Assembly: GCA_023436945.1 (NCBI GenBank)
Contig: JAEZHG010000334.1
Span: 1 to 13,705, forward strand
Reading direction: 5' to 3'
DNA length: 13,705 nt
Source: Pseudomonadota bacterium
Lineage (GTDB): Bacteria > Pseudomonadota > Alphaproteobacteria > Caulobacterales > Caulobacteraceae
The position numbers and the translations under genes were made by a program. Under the pieces are notes generated by a model. The model saw nothing but the letters and a program-made list of their open reading frames with translations. It searched no databases and was not told the DNA's origin. This document shows, piece by piece, positions 1-7,055 of the stretch; position 1 is the first letter of the stretch, and every line of letters begins with the position of its first letter.

Positions 1-533
1 ACGGTGCCTCGAACCAGGGTCAGGTCTACGAGAGCTTCAACATGGCCCAGCTGTGGAAGCTGCCGGCCATCTACATCATCGAGAACAACCAGTACGCCAT
101 GGGCACGAGCATTGAGCGCTCGTCCTCGACGACCGAGCTTTATATGCGCGGCGCCTCGTTCGGCATTCCGGGCGAGCAGGTCGACGGCATGGACGTTCTG
201 GCTGTACGTGACGCTACCGCCCGTGCAGTCGAGCGCGCCCGTAACGGCGAAGGCCCCTACATCCTCGAGGTGAAGACCTATCGCTATCGCGGTCACTCGA
301 TGTCGGACCCTGCGAAATACCGCACCAAGGAAGAGGTGGACGAGGTCAAGAAGACCCGCGATCCGATCGACCACATCAAGCTGCTGCTGGCCGACGCCAG
401 GGCGACCGAAGAAGAACTGAAGGCCATCGACAACGAGGTGAAAGCCATCGTCGCCGAAGCCGTCCAATTTGCACAAGAGAGCCCGGAGCCGGATGCTTCG
501 GAACTCTATACTGACGTTTACGTGGAGGCCTGA
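1..533 (+). CDS. pdhA: Pyruvate dehydrogenase E1 alpha subunit, 3' part only
   Basis: C-terminal part of the thiamine-diphosphate E1 alpha subunit, which with PdhB decarboxylates pyruvate and passes the acetyl group to lipoamide on E2 in the cytoplasm. The reading frame is open from base 3, so the 5' end lies outside the window; 176 residues are visible. They begin inside the thiamine-diphosphate motif (GASNQG, the tail of GDGxxNxG) and continue through [20 protein letters not shown] and YAMGTS. The phosphorylation-loop-like stretch [15 protein letters not shown] is typical of E1 alpha and of no other common thiamine enzyme. The stop at 531-533 is two bases before the pdhB start, and the pdhB ribosome site lies within the last codons. 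It is the first visible gene of a pdhA-pdhB-DUF5076-pdhC-lpd operon. Confidence 0.96.
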   Translation, partial: GASNQGQVYESFNMAQLWKLPAIYIIENNQYAMGTSIERSSSTTELYMRGASFGIPGEQVDGMDVLAVRDATARAVERARNGEGPYILEVKTYRYRGHSMSDPAKYRTKEEVDEVKKTRDPIDHIKLLLADARATEEELKAIDNEVKAIVAEAVQFAQESPEPDASELYTDVYVEA

Positions 534-538
534 TCTTG
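524..538 (+). promoter_or_regulatory. Ribosome binding site and TTG start of pdhB
   Basis: A perfect GGAGG at 524-528 lies seven bases before a TTG codon at 536-538. The protein from this TTG begins [15 protein letters not shown], aligning residue for residue with the start of PdhC, which uses ATG. Starting at the next ATG (551) would remove the first strand of the lipoyl domain, so TTG is the likely start. Confidence 0.85.
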
Positions 539-1897
539 ACCGACATTCTGATGCCGGCCCTGTCGCCCACGATGGAAGAGGGCACCCTGACCAAATGGCA
601 CATCAAGGCGGGTGATACCGTCTCTGCCGGTCAGGTGATTGCCGAGATTGAAACCGACAAGGCGACGATGGAAGTCGAAGCCGTCGATGAAGGCGAAGTG
701 CTTGAAATCCTCGTGGCCGAAGGCTCCGAGGGTGTGAAGGTGAACACGCCTATCGCCCGTCTGGCTGGCGACGACGCTGCACCCGCGCCGAAAAAGGCCG
801 AAACCGAACCGATGACGCAGACCGAAGCTGAGGCTCCGGTGGCTGCCAAGGCGGCTGCCGGTCCGGTTGCTCGTCCGAGCGCCGACCTGCGCGATCCGGA
901 AATCCCCGCTGACGCCAAGCTGGTGAAAACCACCATCCGTGACGCCCTGCGCGACGCGATGGCCGAAGAAATGCGCCGCGACGACGCTGTCTTCCTGATG
1001 GGCGAGGAAGTCGCCCAGTATCAGGGTGCCTATAAGGTCAGTCGTGAACTGCTGCAGGAATTCGGTGCCCAGCGCGTTGTCGACACCCCGATTACCGAGC
1101 ACGGCTTTGCCGGTCTCGGCGTTGGTGCCGCCATGGCGGGCCTGAAGCCCATCGTGGAGTTCATGACGTGGAACTTTGGCATGCAGGCCATCGACCACAT
1201 CATCAACTCGGCGGCTAAGACCCTGTACATGTCGGGTGGTCAAATCCGCTGCCCGATCGTGTTCCGTGGTCCTAACGGTGCGGCCAGCCGCGTGGCGGCC
1301 CAGCACTCTCAGGACTATTCGGCATGGTACGCCCAGATTCCGGGTCTGAAGGTCATCGCGCCGTATGATGCGGCGGATGCCAAGGGCCTGCTGAAGGCGG
1401 CTATCCGCGATCCGAACCCTGTCGTCTTCCTCGAACACGAGATGATGTACGGTCTCGAGTTCGATGTGCCGGACGTTGAGGACTATGTCCTGCCGATCGG
1501 CAAGGCCAAGGTCCGTCGCGAAGGAACCGATGTCACCATCACGGCCCACAGCCGTATGGTCGGCTTTGCCCTGCAAGCCGCCGAGAAGTTGGCTGAAGAG
1601 GGCATCTCGGCCGAGGTTGTCGACCTGCGCACCCTGCGTCCGCTGGACACCGACACCATCATCGAAAGCGTCAAGAAGACTAACCGTCTGGTCTCGGCCG
1701 AAGAGGGCTGGGGGCCGATGGGTGTGGGTGCCGAAGTGGTTGCCCGCGTGATCGAGCACGCTTTCGACTATCTGGATGCACCGCCGCTGCGCGTGCACCA
1801 GGAAGATGTGCCTCTGCCCTATGCTGCGAACCTTGAAGTCCTGTCTCTGCCGGGCGTCGACAAGATCGTGGCTGCGGTGAAGAAGGTGGTCGCATGA
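536..1897 (+). CDS. pdhB: Pyruvate dehydrogenase E1 beta subunit with N-terminal lipoyl domain
   Basis: Beta half of the E1 pyruvate dehydrogenase heterotetramer. At 453 residues it is longer than a plain E1 beta (about 325-330) because a biotinyl/lipoyl domain occupies residues 1-80. The predicted lipoyl-lysine is K42 in [11 protein letters not shown]. An Ala/Pro/Glu-rich linker covers about 81-125, and the transketolase-like E1 beta core runs from about 127 to the end. Core landmarks are [13 protein letters not shown] at 155-167 (GEEV holds the thiamine-contacting Glu), [16 protein letters not shown] and [18 protein letters not shown] lipoylated E1 beta is known in alphaproteobacteria, so this is a native architecture and not a sequencing fusion. 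The start is TTG with a strong GGAGG. The 3' end overlaps the next gene by four bases (ATGA), which suggests translational coupling. Confidence 0.97.
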   Translation: MTDILMPALSPTMEEGTLTKWHIKAGDTVSAGQVIAEIETDKATMEVEAVDEGEVLEILVAEGSEGVKVNTPIARLAGDDAAPAPKKAETEPMTQTEAEAPVAAKAAAGPVARPSADLRDPEIPADAKLVKTTIRDALRDAMAEEMRRDDAVFLMGEEVAQYQGAYKVSRELLQEFGAQRVVDTPITEHGFAGLGVGAAMAGLKPIVEFMTWNFGMQAIDHIINSAAKTLYMSGGQIRCPIVFRGPNGAASRVAAQHSQDYSAWYAQIPGLKVIAPYDAADAKGLLKAAIRDPNPVVFLEHEMMYGLEFDVPDVEDYVLPIGKAKVRREGTDVTITAHSRMVGFALQAAEKLAEEGISAEVVDLRTLRPLDTDTIIESVKKTNRLVSAEEGWGPMGVGAEVVARVIEHAFDYLDAPPLRVHQEDVPLPYAANLEVLSLPGVDKIVAAVKKVVA

Positions 1898-2202
1898 GCG
1901 CCGATTTCGAACTGACTGTTCCTGAAAGCGTCGCCAATGACGATCAGGCCGTCGAACTGCTGCGGATGTGGTGGTCGAAGGATGAACCGGTCATGTCGGT
2001 AAAGCCTGCCTTCAACGATCCGATCAAGTTCGGCGAAATGCTGGCGTACGCCGCGCGTCACATGGCGCACGGCTATGCCGTTCGCCACGGCCACAATGAG
2101 CGTGAAGCTTATAACCGTATCCTTCAAGGGATCAGTGATGTGGTGAAGGCCGACAACGTCCGCACCGTCGCCGAGCCTTCGGTCGAAGGAGGGAATGCCT
2201 GA
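1894..2202 (+). CDS. DUF5076-like small protein in the pdh operon
   Basis: A 102-residue soluble protein with no signal peptide or membrane segment. It resembles the DUF5076 family, known to me mainly from alphaproteobacteria and without an assigned function; this match is from memory and tentative. Visible features are an acidic N-terminus (about 1-20), a central [15 protein letters not shown] stretch followed by a helical part with [20 protein letters not shown] (several His and Arg), and a C-terminal helix with [12 protein letters not shown]. The start overlaps the pdhB stop (ATGA at 1894-1897) and the stop shares one base with the pdhC start (TGATG at 2200-2204), so it is locked into the operon between E1 beta and E2. 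AAGGTGG at 1883-1889 can serve as ribosome site. The position suggests a role tied to the complex, but the sequence shows no catalytic motif. Confidence 0.8.
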   Translation: MSADFELTVPESVANDDQAVELLRMWWSKDEPVMSVKPAFNDPIKFGEMLAYAARHMAHGYAVRHGHNEREAYNRILQGISDVVKADNVRTVAEPSVEGGNA

Positions 2203-3473
2203 TGACTGACATTCTGATGCCCGCCCTGTCTCCGACGATGGAGGAGGGCGTTCTGGCCAAATGGCACATCAAGGTGGGTGACGTCGTCTCCGCCGGTGAT
2301 GTCATCGCCGAGATCGAAACCGACAAGGCCACGATGGAAGTCGAGGCCGTGGATGAGGGCGAGGTTCTGGAAATCCTCGTCGCCGAGGGTTCGGAAGGCG
2401 TGAAGGTCAACACCCCGATCGCCCGTCTGGCTGGCGACGACGCCGCGCCTGCACCGAAGAAGGCTGAGGCGGCTCCGGCTGCTGAAGCCCCTAAGGAAGC
2501 GCCCAAGGCTGAAGCCCCGAAGGCTGAGACCAAGGCCGCTCCGGCTCCGGTCGCGGCTTCGGGCGAGCGGATCTTTGCCTCGCCGCTGGCGCGCCGTCTC
2601 GCGGCCATGGCGGGTCTTGATCTGAAAGCCATCAAGGGCACCGGCCCGCATGGTCGTATCGTCAAGCGCGACGTCGAGGCCGCTCAGGCCTCTGGCGGTG
2701 CCAAGGCTCCGGCTCAGGCGGCTGCTCCGGCGGCTGCCGAGGCCAAGGCCACGCCGTCGCTGGCCCAGATGGGCATTGCCGATGGCACCTATGACCTGAT
2801 CCCGCTGGACGGTATGCGTAAGGCAATCGCCCGCCGCATGGTCGAGAGTGTAAACAACGTCCCGCACTTCCCGCTGTTCATCGACGTGGAGCTGGACGCC
2901 CTTATGGCGGCCCGCGCCCAGATCAACAAGATGCTGGAGCCGCGCGGTATCAAGGTGTCGGTCAACGACTTCGTCATCAAGGCCGCTGCGATGGCCCTGA
3001 AGGCCGTGCCGGAAGCCAACGCTTCCTATACGCCCGAAGGCATCGCTATGCACCACAATGCCGATGTGTCGATGGCCGTGGCGATCGATGGTGGCCTGAT
3101 CACTCCGATCATCCGCAAGGCCGAGACCAAGGGTCTGGCCCAGATCGCGACGGAGTCCAAGGACCTCGCCAAGCGTGCGCGCGAGCGCAAGCTGAAGCCG
3201 GAAGAGTTCCAGGGCGGCACCTTCTCGGTGTCCAACCTCGGCATGTTCGGCATCAAGCAGTTCACCTCGATCATCAATGAGCCGCAGGGCTGCATTATGA
3301 GCGTGGGTGCAGGCGAGCAGCGTCCGGTCGTCAAGAATGGCGAGCTGACCATTGCGACGGTCATGACGGTAACCCTGACCTGCGATCACCGCGTGGTGGA
3401 CGGCGCCGTTGGTGCCCGCTTCCTGCAAGCCTTCAAGCCGCTGCTTGAAAACCCGCTGTCGATGTTGGCCTGA
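2202..3473 (+). CDS. pdhC: Dihydrolipoamide acetyltransferase (E2 of pyruvate dehydrogenase)
   Basis: The E2 core of the complex transfers the acetyl group from lipoamide to CoA. The 423 residues show the classical order. Residues 1-80 are one lipoyl domain with lipoyl-lysine K42. Residues 81-122 are an Ala/Pro/Lys/Glu-rich mobile linker with repeated APKAE-like units. Residues 124-162 are the peripheral-subunit-binding domain ([23 protein letters not shown]), followed by a second Ala-rich linker to about 183 and the acyltransferase domain from about 190. The catalytic motif DHRVVDG places the active-site His at 396 and Asp at 400; SNLGMFG and INEPQ precede it. AAGGAGGG at 2186-2193, eight bases upstream, supports the ATG. 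There is a single lipoyl domain here because PdhB carries another. lpd follows after 11 bases. Confidence 0.97.
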   Translation: MTDILMPALSPTMEEGVLAKWHIKVGDVVSAGDVIAEIETDKATMEVEAVDEGEVLEILVAEGSEGVKVNTPIARLAGDDAAPAPKKAEAAPAAEAPKEAPKAEAPKAETKAAPAPVAASGERIFASPLARRLAAMAGLDLKAIKGTGPHGRIVKRDVEAAQASGGAKAPAQAAAPAAAEAKATPSLAQMGIADGTYDLIPLDGMRKAIARRMVESVNNVPHFPLFIDVELDALMAARAQINKMLEPRGIKVSVNDFVIKAAAMALKAVPEANASYTPEGIAMHHNADVSMAVAIDGGLITPIIRKAETKGLAQIATESKDLAKRARERKLKPEEFQGGTFSVSNLGMFGIKQFTSIINEPQGCIMSVGAGEQRPVVKNGELTIATVMTVTLTCDHRVVDGAVGARFLQAFKPLLENPLSMLA

Positions 3474-3484
3474 GGATCAAGCGC

Positions 3485-4888
3485 ATGAGAGATTTTGATC
3501 TCGTAGTGATCGGCTCTGGCCCCGGCGGTTACGTCGCGGCCATCCGCGCCAGCCAGCTGGGCCAGAAGGTGGCTATCGTCGAGCGTGAGAACCTTGGCGG
3601 TATCTGCCTGAACTGGGGCTGTATCCCGACTAAGGCCCTGCTGAAGTCGGGCGAGAAGTTCGAGAGCCTAAGCCATCTCAAGGAATACGGCCTGTCGGCC
3701 TCGGGCGCTTCGTTCGACTTCGACGCTATCATCCAGCGTTCGCGCGGTGTGGCCAAGCAGCTCAATCAGGGCGTTGGCTTCCTGATGAAGAAGAACAAGA
3801 TCGAGGTCATCGAGGGTACCGCCAAGCTTGAGAAAGGCGCGGCCGCTCCCAAGGTGGTTGTGACGCTGAACAAGGGCGGCGAGCAGGTTCTGAACGCAAA
3901 GAACGTCATGCTGGCCGTGGGCGCCCGCGCTCGCGCGCTGCCGCAGATTGGCCTTGAGGCTGACGGCGACAAGATCTGGGCCTACCGCGATGCGCTGGCT
4001 CCGAAGAAGCTGCCCAAGACCTTCGTGGTCATCGGCTCGGGTGCCATCGGCATCGAGTTCGCCAGCTTCTATCGCGCTCTGGGTTCCGAAGTGACCGTGG
4101 TGGAAGCCGTGGATCGCATCATGCCGGTCGAGGACGAAGAAGTGTCCAAGGCCGCCCAGAAGGGCTTCGAAAAGCGCGGCATCAAGTTCAAGACCGGTGC
4201 CAAGGTCACCAAGGTCACCAAGACGCCCAAGGGCGTGTCGGTGGCCATCGAGGTCGGCGGCAAGGCCGAGACGCTGGAAGCCGAGGTCTGCATCTCGGCG
4301 GTCGGTATCACGGCCAACACCGACGGCATCGGGCTGGAAGCACTGGGTGTCGAGCTGGATCGCGGTCACATCAAGACCGACAGCCACTGCCAGACCAATG
4401 TAAAGGGACTCTATGCCATCGGCGACTGCGCCGGTGCGCCATGGCTGGCCCACAAGGCCTCGCACGAGGGTATCCACGCGGCGGAACACATCGCGGGCTT
4501 TAAAACTCCGAACGTGTATTCGCCCATTGCCGGCTGCACCTATGCCCAGCCTCAGGTCGCGTCGGTCGGCGTGACGGAGCAGGGCGCGCGCGAAGCCAAG
4601 CGCGAGGTCAAGATCGGCCGCTTCCCGTTCCGCGTGAACGGCAAGGCCATCGCCTCGGGTGAAACCGAGGGCTTCGTAAAGGTCATCTTCGACGCCAATA
4701 CGGGTGCCCTGATCGGTGCCCACATGATCGGCCACGAAGTCACCGAGATGATCAAGGGCTACGTCACCGCCATCACGATGGAAGCGACGGAAGAGGACAT
4801 CCACGGCATCGTCTACCCGCACCCGACCATGTCGGAAGCCATGCACGAAGCCGCCCTCGACGCCTACGGCCGTGTGATCCACCTCTGA
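3485..4888 (+). CDS. lpd: Dihydrolipoamide dehydrogenase (E3)
   Basis: Flavoprotein disulfide reductase that re-oxidises dihydrolipoamide and reduces NAD+, serving this complex and probably the other 2-oxoacid dehydrogenases and the glycine cleavage system. Its 467 residues match the family length. The FAD-binding GSGPGG is at 10-15. The redox disulfide is in GGICLNWGCIPTK, with Cys41 and Cys46. A second Rossmann motif for NAD (VVIGSGAIGIEFAS) lies near 180, and YAIGDCAG, the second FAD contact, near 310. The C-terminal dimerisation domain ends with YPHPTMSEAMHEA, giving the catalytic His446-Glu451 pair. It has no lipoyl domain of its own. GAGG at 3472-3475 overlaps the pdhC stop and can act as ribosome site. 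It is the last gene of the operon; a strong terminator follows. Confidence 0.97.
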   Translation: MRDFDLVVIGSGPGGYVAAIRASQLGQKVAIVERENLGGICLNWGCIPTKALLKSGEKFESLSHLKEYGLSASGASFDFDAIIQRSRGVAKQLNQGVGFLMKKNKIEVIEGTAKLEKGAAAPKVVVTLNKGGEQVLNAKNVMLAVGARARALPQIGLEADGDKIWAYRDALAPKKLPKTFVVIGSGAIGIEFASFYRALGSEVTVVEAVDRIMPVEDEEVSKAAQKGFEKRGIKFKTGAKVTKVTKTPKGVSVAIEVGGKAETLEAEVCISAVGITANTDGIGLEALGVELDRGHIKTDSHCQTNVKGLYAIGDCAGAPWLAHKASHEGIHAAEHIAGFKTPNVYSPIAGCTYAQPQVASVGVTEQGAREAKREVKIGRFPFRVNGKAIASGETEGFVKVIFDANTGALIGAHMIGHEVTEMIKGYVTAITMEATEEDIHGIVYPHPTMSEAMHEAALDAYGRVIHL

Positions 4889-4912
4889 TCACAGCGAGAG
4901 CGCTAGAACAGC

Positions 4913-4950
4913 AAAAGGCCCCGAGCCCGAGAAGCTCGGGGGCTTTTGTT
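4913..4950 (+). terminator. Rho-independent terminator of the pdh operon
   Basis: AAAAGGCCCCGAGC (4913-4926) pairs with GCTCGGGGGCTTTT (4934-4947) with one mismatch around a 7-base loop, and TTTTGTT closes it. It begins 24 bases after the lpd stop. The flanking A and T runs could also let it work on the minus strand. Confidence 0.88.
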
Positions 4951-4964
4951 ATTCCTGCCACCCA

Positions 4965-5080
4965 CGCCGTCATCCTCCGACAAGCCGCAAAGCGGCGCAG
5001 ATCGGGGGATCCATAAAACGCTAGAAGCCTACACCGCCGCCTAAAACTGGATCCTCCGGTCAAGCCGGAGGATGACGGCG
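4965..5080. repeat. Composite palindromic intergenic element
   Basis: A 116-bp element bounded by perfect 15-bp inverted repeats, CGCCGTCATCCTCCG (4965-4979) and CGGAGGATGACGGCG (5066-5080). Each half also folds by itself. On the left, ATCCTCCGA (4972-4980) pairs with TCGGGGGAT (about 5002-5010, one wobble) around an inner GCCGC-AAA-GCGGC hairpin (4984-4996). On the right, ATCCTCCGG-TCAAG-CCGGAGGAT (5051-5073) is a perfect 9-bp hairpin. This resembles the short palindromic intergenic repeats scattered through alphaproteobacterial genomes. Only one copy is in this window, so dispersal is inferred. It may also end minus-strand transcription from the DUF3606-like gene. Confidence 0.75.
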
Positions 5081-5129
5081 GATAGGGAAGAAGCGCTTAG
5101 CGCCTTTTGCCCAGCTCGGCGGCAATGTC

Positions 5130-5279
5130 CTAGGTCATGCGCCCAACCTTGCGGTGCGCCGTCACGATCTGATCGCGCGTCACGCCCCACTTCTTCATCC
5201 AATACTCCACCGACTGACGCTCGGTCAGATCGATGCGGTCCTTATCAATGAACCCGCGCTTGTCTTTTAGGCCAGCCAT
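5130..5279 (-). CDS. DUF3606-like small protein, probably cut short by an amber codon
   Basis: A 49-residue protein, MAGLKDKRGFIDKDRIDL then EYWMKKWGVTRDQI and HRKVGRMT, resembling the small DUF3606 family of alphaproteobacteria (usually about 55-65 residues, function unknown). The ATG at 5277-5279 has GGAG six bases upstream; a longer frame reaches back to 5369 but overlaps the reverse transcriptase gene and lacks family-like sequence. The frame stops at TAG (5130-5132). Beyond it the same frame reads DIAAELGKRR to a TAA at 5097-5099, which looks like the family's normal C-terminal helix (KVG....DVxxEL). So an ancestral gene of about 60 codons probably gained a nonsense mutation, leaving either a slightly shortened protein or a new pseudogene. 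Its GC resembles the core genome, not the neighbouring AT-rich gene. Confidence 0.72.
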   Translation of the reverse strand: MAGLKDKRGFIDKDRIDLTERQSVEYWMKKWGVTRDQIVTAHRKVGRMT

Positions 5280-5319
5280 GCTCGGCTCCAAAGTTAATTC
5301 AAAAAGCATATATCGATAG

Positions 5320-6912
5320 CTACCAGAGGAAATCATCGTCTTCGTCCTGCTGATCATCGTCGTATCCATAGCGGGTATGGCTTATAGCAGAGGTATTTAT
5401 GGATCTAAGCTTGTCTTTATGCTCACTAAAATCTATTAGTTTAATATTTTTACTCGCCAAATGCTCAAATTCTGGAGTGTATAGACCAGAAAATTTCGCT
5501 TTTGAATATTCTTGTGACTTTGCAACTAAGCTAACAATCCAAGAGCTGTCAGTGGTGTTTAGTTTGTCTCCTAGTGATATCTTGGGCTTTCTTTTTATTG
5601 ATCCATCAATGTATGATTGAATAATTAGTGCCTTAACATGCTCGTTTTTGTATTTATACATACTTTCTAATAAAGATGACGATATTTCAGCTTCAATAAA
5701 TAGTAAAAGCCATGTCATCCATATAATTTCATGATCATGGTTAAATGATATTCCTTTCTTGATTATAGACTCGGCAACATTTGTCCATCCGTCCTTGTCA
5801 ATAGAATTATTATCATCAGAAAACTTCTTAGCAACGATTAGGCAGCAATAATCTATAGCATGGGCATGCTTTTGGCAGATTCTTTGAAGTGCAGTTTCTA
5901 TAAACTTCCAATTTTCAGATCTATATACTTTGTAGTCATCAAAGCATCTAATTAATACTTTGATAGGGCTGCTAGATCCAATTTTGTTTGAAGTGTTTAC
6001 AGCTTCAGATAGAAGTCTTTCTATATTTTCAAAGCTATTGTTGAATCGTAGTTTTTTGCATTCGCTTCTTAGTCTTTGTGCCCACAGATCGTTTATTGGA
6101 TCGAGGCTGGATAGAATTTTCGTTTTGTGGTCATTAATATTTAAAGAGTAATCCGCTAGGCATTCGCTTATTAATGATAATACAGATTGTGCTTCGTGCT
6201 CAGATTTTAAACCTATGTAGTAGTCATCAACATGACGTACTCCACCTATAACTTTATCTTTGATCTTTGACTCAATATTGATGTCAATTTGGCATAGAAT
6301 GAACTCAGCTATTATTCTATACGCATCTGGACCAATTAATACACCTCGACTATTTCCTTTTTGTCCATTTCGAACAAAATAGTCCAAGTTATTGAAGAAA
6401 TTTTCTGCGGAATCGTTGTTTGTATCCAATTTAGATTGATCGATTCCATGGGCCGCCCATGATATGGAGTGAGTGTATATACTAGGAAAGCACTGAGAAA
6501 TATCTGCTTTCAATACGTATGGAGCGTAGCTGATATTATCAGAGGAGTGCTTGGACAGCTCTGAGAGTGACGGGACTTTTACAGATCGTTCTGATCCATC
6601 AGGCATAACTTTAGGCTTGCCGATTGAATATGAGCTTCCGTCAAACTTTTTGTCGAAGTGGGACCAATTCTTCCATATAAAAGAAGATATATGAAAATAG
6701 GAAACTATATTCGGTGTGCCAAAAAGCCGTCTGTTTCCGTCGTGCTTTGTTCCGTTGTAGCGAGAAAAATCTGTTTTTCGCTCGTGAAACTTTTGATCGT
6801 CAAGTCGTCCAACCAAGCCATGGAATGCACGCTTTGCATCTGAAGAATTGAAGCATGGCGGAAGCGTTTCCGGATATAGGCCTGCGTTTAAAAGTGTAAA
6901 CCTTGATTGCAT
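5320..6912 (-). CDS. Reverse transcriptase, unknown-group/Abi-like, candidate defence gene
   Basis: A 530-residue RNA-directed DNA polymerase. The N-terminus (LLNAGLYPETLPPCFNS, 7-23) resembles the G-Y/L-F/Y-P-x-E-L-P-P-x-F opening I associate with bacterial 'unknown group' (UG) and Abi-like reverse transcriptases. Motif A is VLKADISQCFPSIYTHSISW (133-152), with catalytic Asp137. The motif B region is RGVLIGPDAYRIIAEFIL (189-206). Motif C is VRHVDDYYIG (225-234), with Asp229 and Asp230, reading HVDD instead of YADD. Motif D is LNINDHKTKIL (257-267). Residues from about 280 to 510 are helix-rich without a domain I recognise, and the tail (YDDDQQDEDDDFLW) is very acidic. No endonuclease, maturase or retron-type feature is visible. 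The ATG at 6912 is the first start codon after an in-frame TAA, but no Shine-Dalgarno precedes it. GC is about one third against about 60% in neighbours, indicating transfer. Several UG enzymes are anti-phage DRT systems; the subgroup is not assigned here. Confidence 0.88.
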   Translation of the reverse strand: MQSRFTLLNAGLYPETLPPCFNSSDAKRAFHGLVGRLDDQKFHERKTDFSRYNGTKHDGNRRLFGTPNIVSYFHISSFIWKNWSHFDKKFDGSSYSIGKPKVMPDGSERSVKVPSLSELSKHSSDNISYAPYVLKADISQCFPSIYTHSISWAAHGIDQSKLDTNNDSAENFFNNLDYFVRNGQKGNSRGVLIGPDAYRIIAEFILCQIDINIESKIKDKVIGGVRHVDDYYIGLKSEHEAQSVLSLISECLADYSLNINDHKTKILSSLDPINDLWAQRLRSECKKLRFNNSFENIERLLSEAVNTSNKIGSSSPIKVLIRCFDDYKVYRSENWKFIETALQRICQKHAHAIDYCCLIVAKKFSDDNNSIDKDGWTNVAESIIKKGISFNHDHEIIWMTWLLLFIEAEISSSLLESMYKYKNEHVKALIIQSYIDGSIKRKPKISLGDKLNTTDSSWIVSLVAKSQEYSKAKFSGLYTPEFEHLASKNIKLIDFSEHKDKLRSINTSAISHTRYGYDDDQQDEDDDFLW

Positions 6913-7055
6913 TATAGGTAATGCCTGACGAAAAGCTGCATTTGCGGATTTAACGAGTTATCATTGGTATTTGGATTCGTGCGATCATTGCATTGTTAGA
7001 TTCCCTAAAACCTGCCTAAAATGAGGAAACCTCCTTTTGCAGTGCGGAATTCTAA
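6913..7055. promoter_or_regulatory. Divergent control region between the reverse transcriptase and cysK
   Basis: This 143-bp AT-rich gap must hold the promoters for both divergent genes. Visible elements: a direct repeat CCTAAAA at 7004-7010 and 7015-7021, eleven bases apart (one helical turn); tandem CATTG at 6986-6990 and 6991-6995, with another at 6962-6966; and GAGG-AAA-CCTC followed by CTTTT at 7023-7038, a small hairpin just before cysK. I could not assign a confident -35/-10 pair on either strand. No strongly structured RNA of the size reported upstream of some DRT enzymes is evident. Confidence 0.4.

Noticed and set aside
518..1798. Long minus-strand open frame (426 codons) opposite pdhB
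   Set aside because: Rich in His, Gly, Asp and Arg with no family resemblance, and entirely antisense to a certain gene: a high-GC shadow frame. Similar minus-strand frames opposite pdhC (2124-3428) and lpd (3668-4882) were dropped for the same reason.
5130..5369. Longer 79-codon version of the DUF3606-like gene starting at 5369
   Set aside because: It would overlap the reverse transcriptase 3' end, and its first 30 residues lack family-like sequence; the ATG at 5279 has GGAG upstream and starts the recognisable domain.
5320..6912. Group II intron, retron or diversity-generating element as explanation of the reverse transcriptase
   Set aside because: No intron domain V or maturase/HNH region, no retron msr/msd-type folded RNA beside the gene, and no template/variable repeat pair in the window.
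5280..7055. Direct repeats or attachment sites flanking the AT-rich reverse transcriptase segment
   Set aside because: Only short chance matches (such as GAGGAAA on both sides) were found; no integrase, transposase or tRNA is nearby, so no mobile-element boundary can be claimed.
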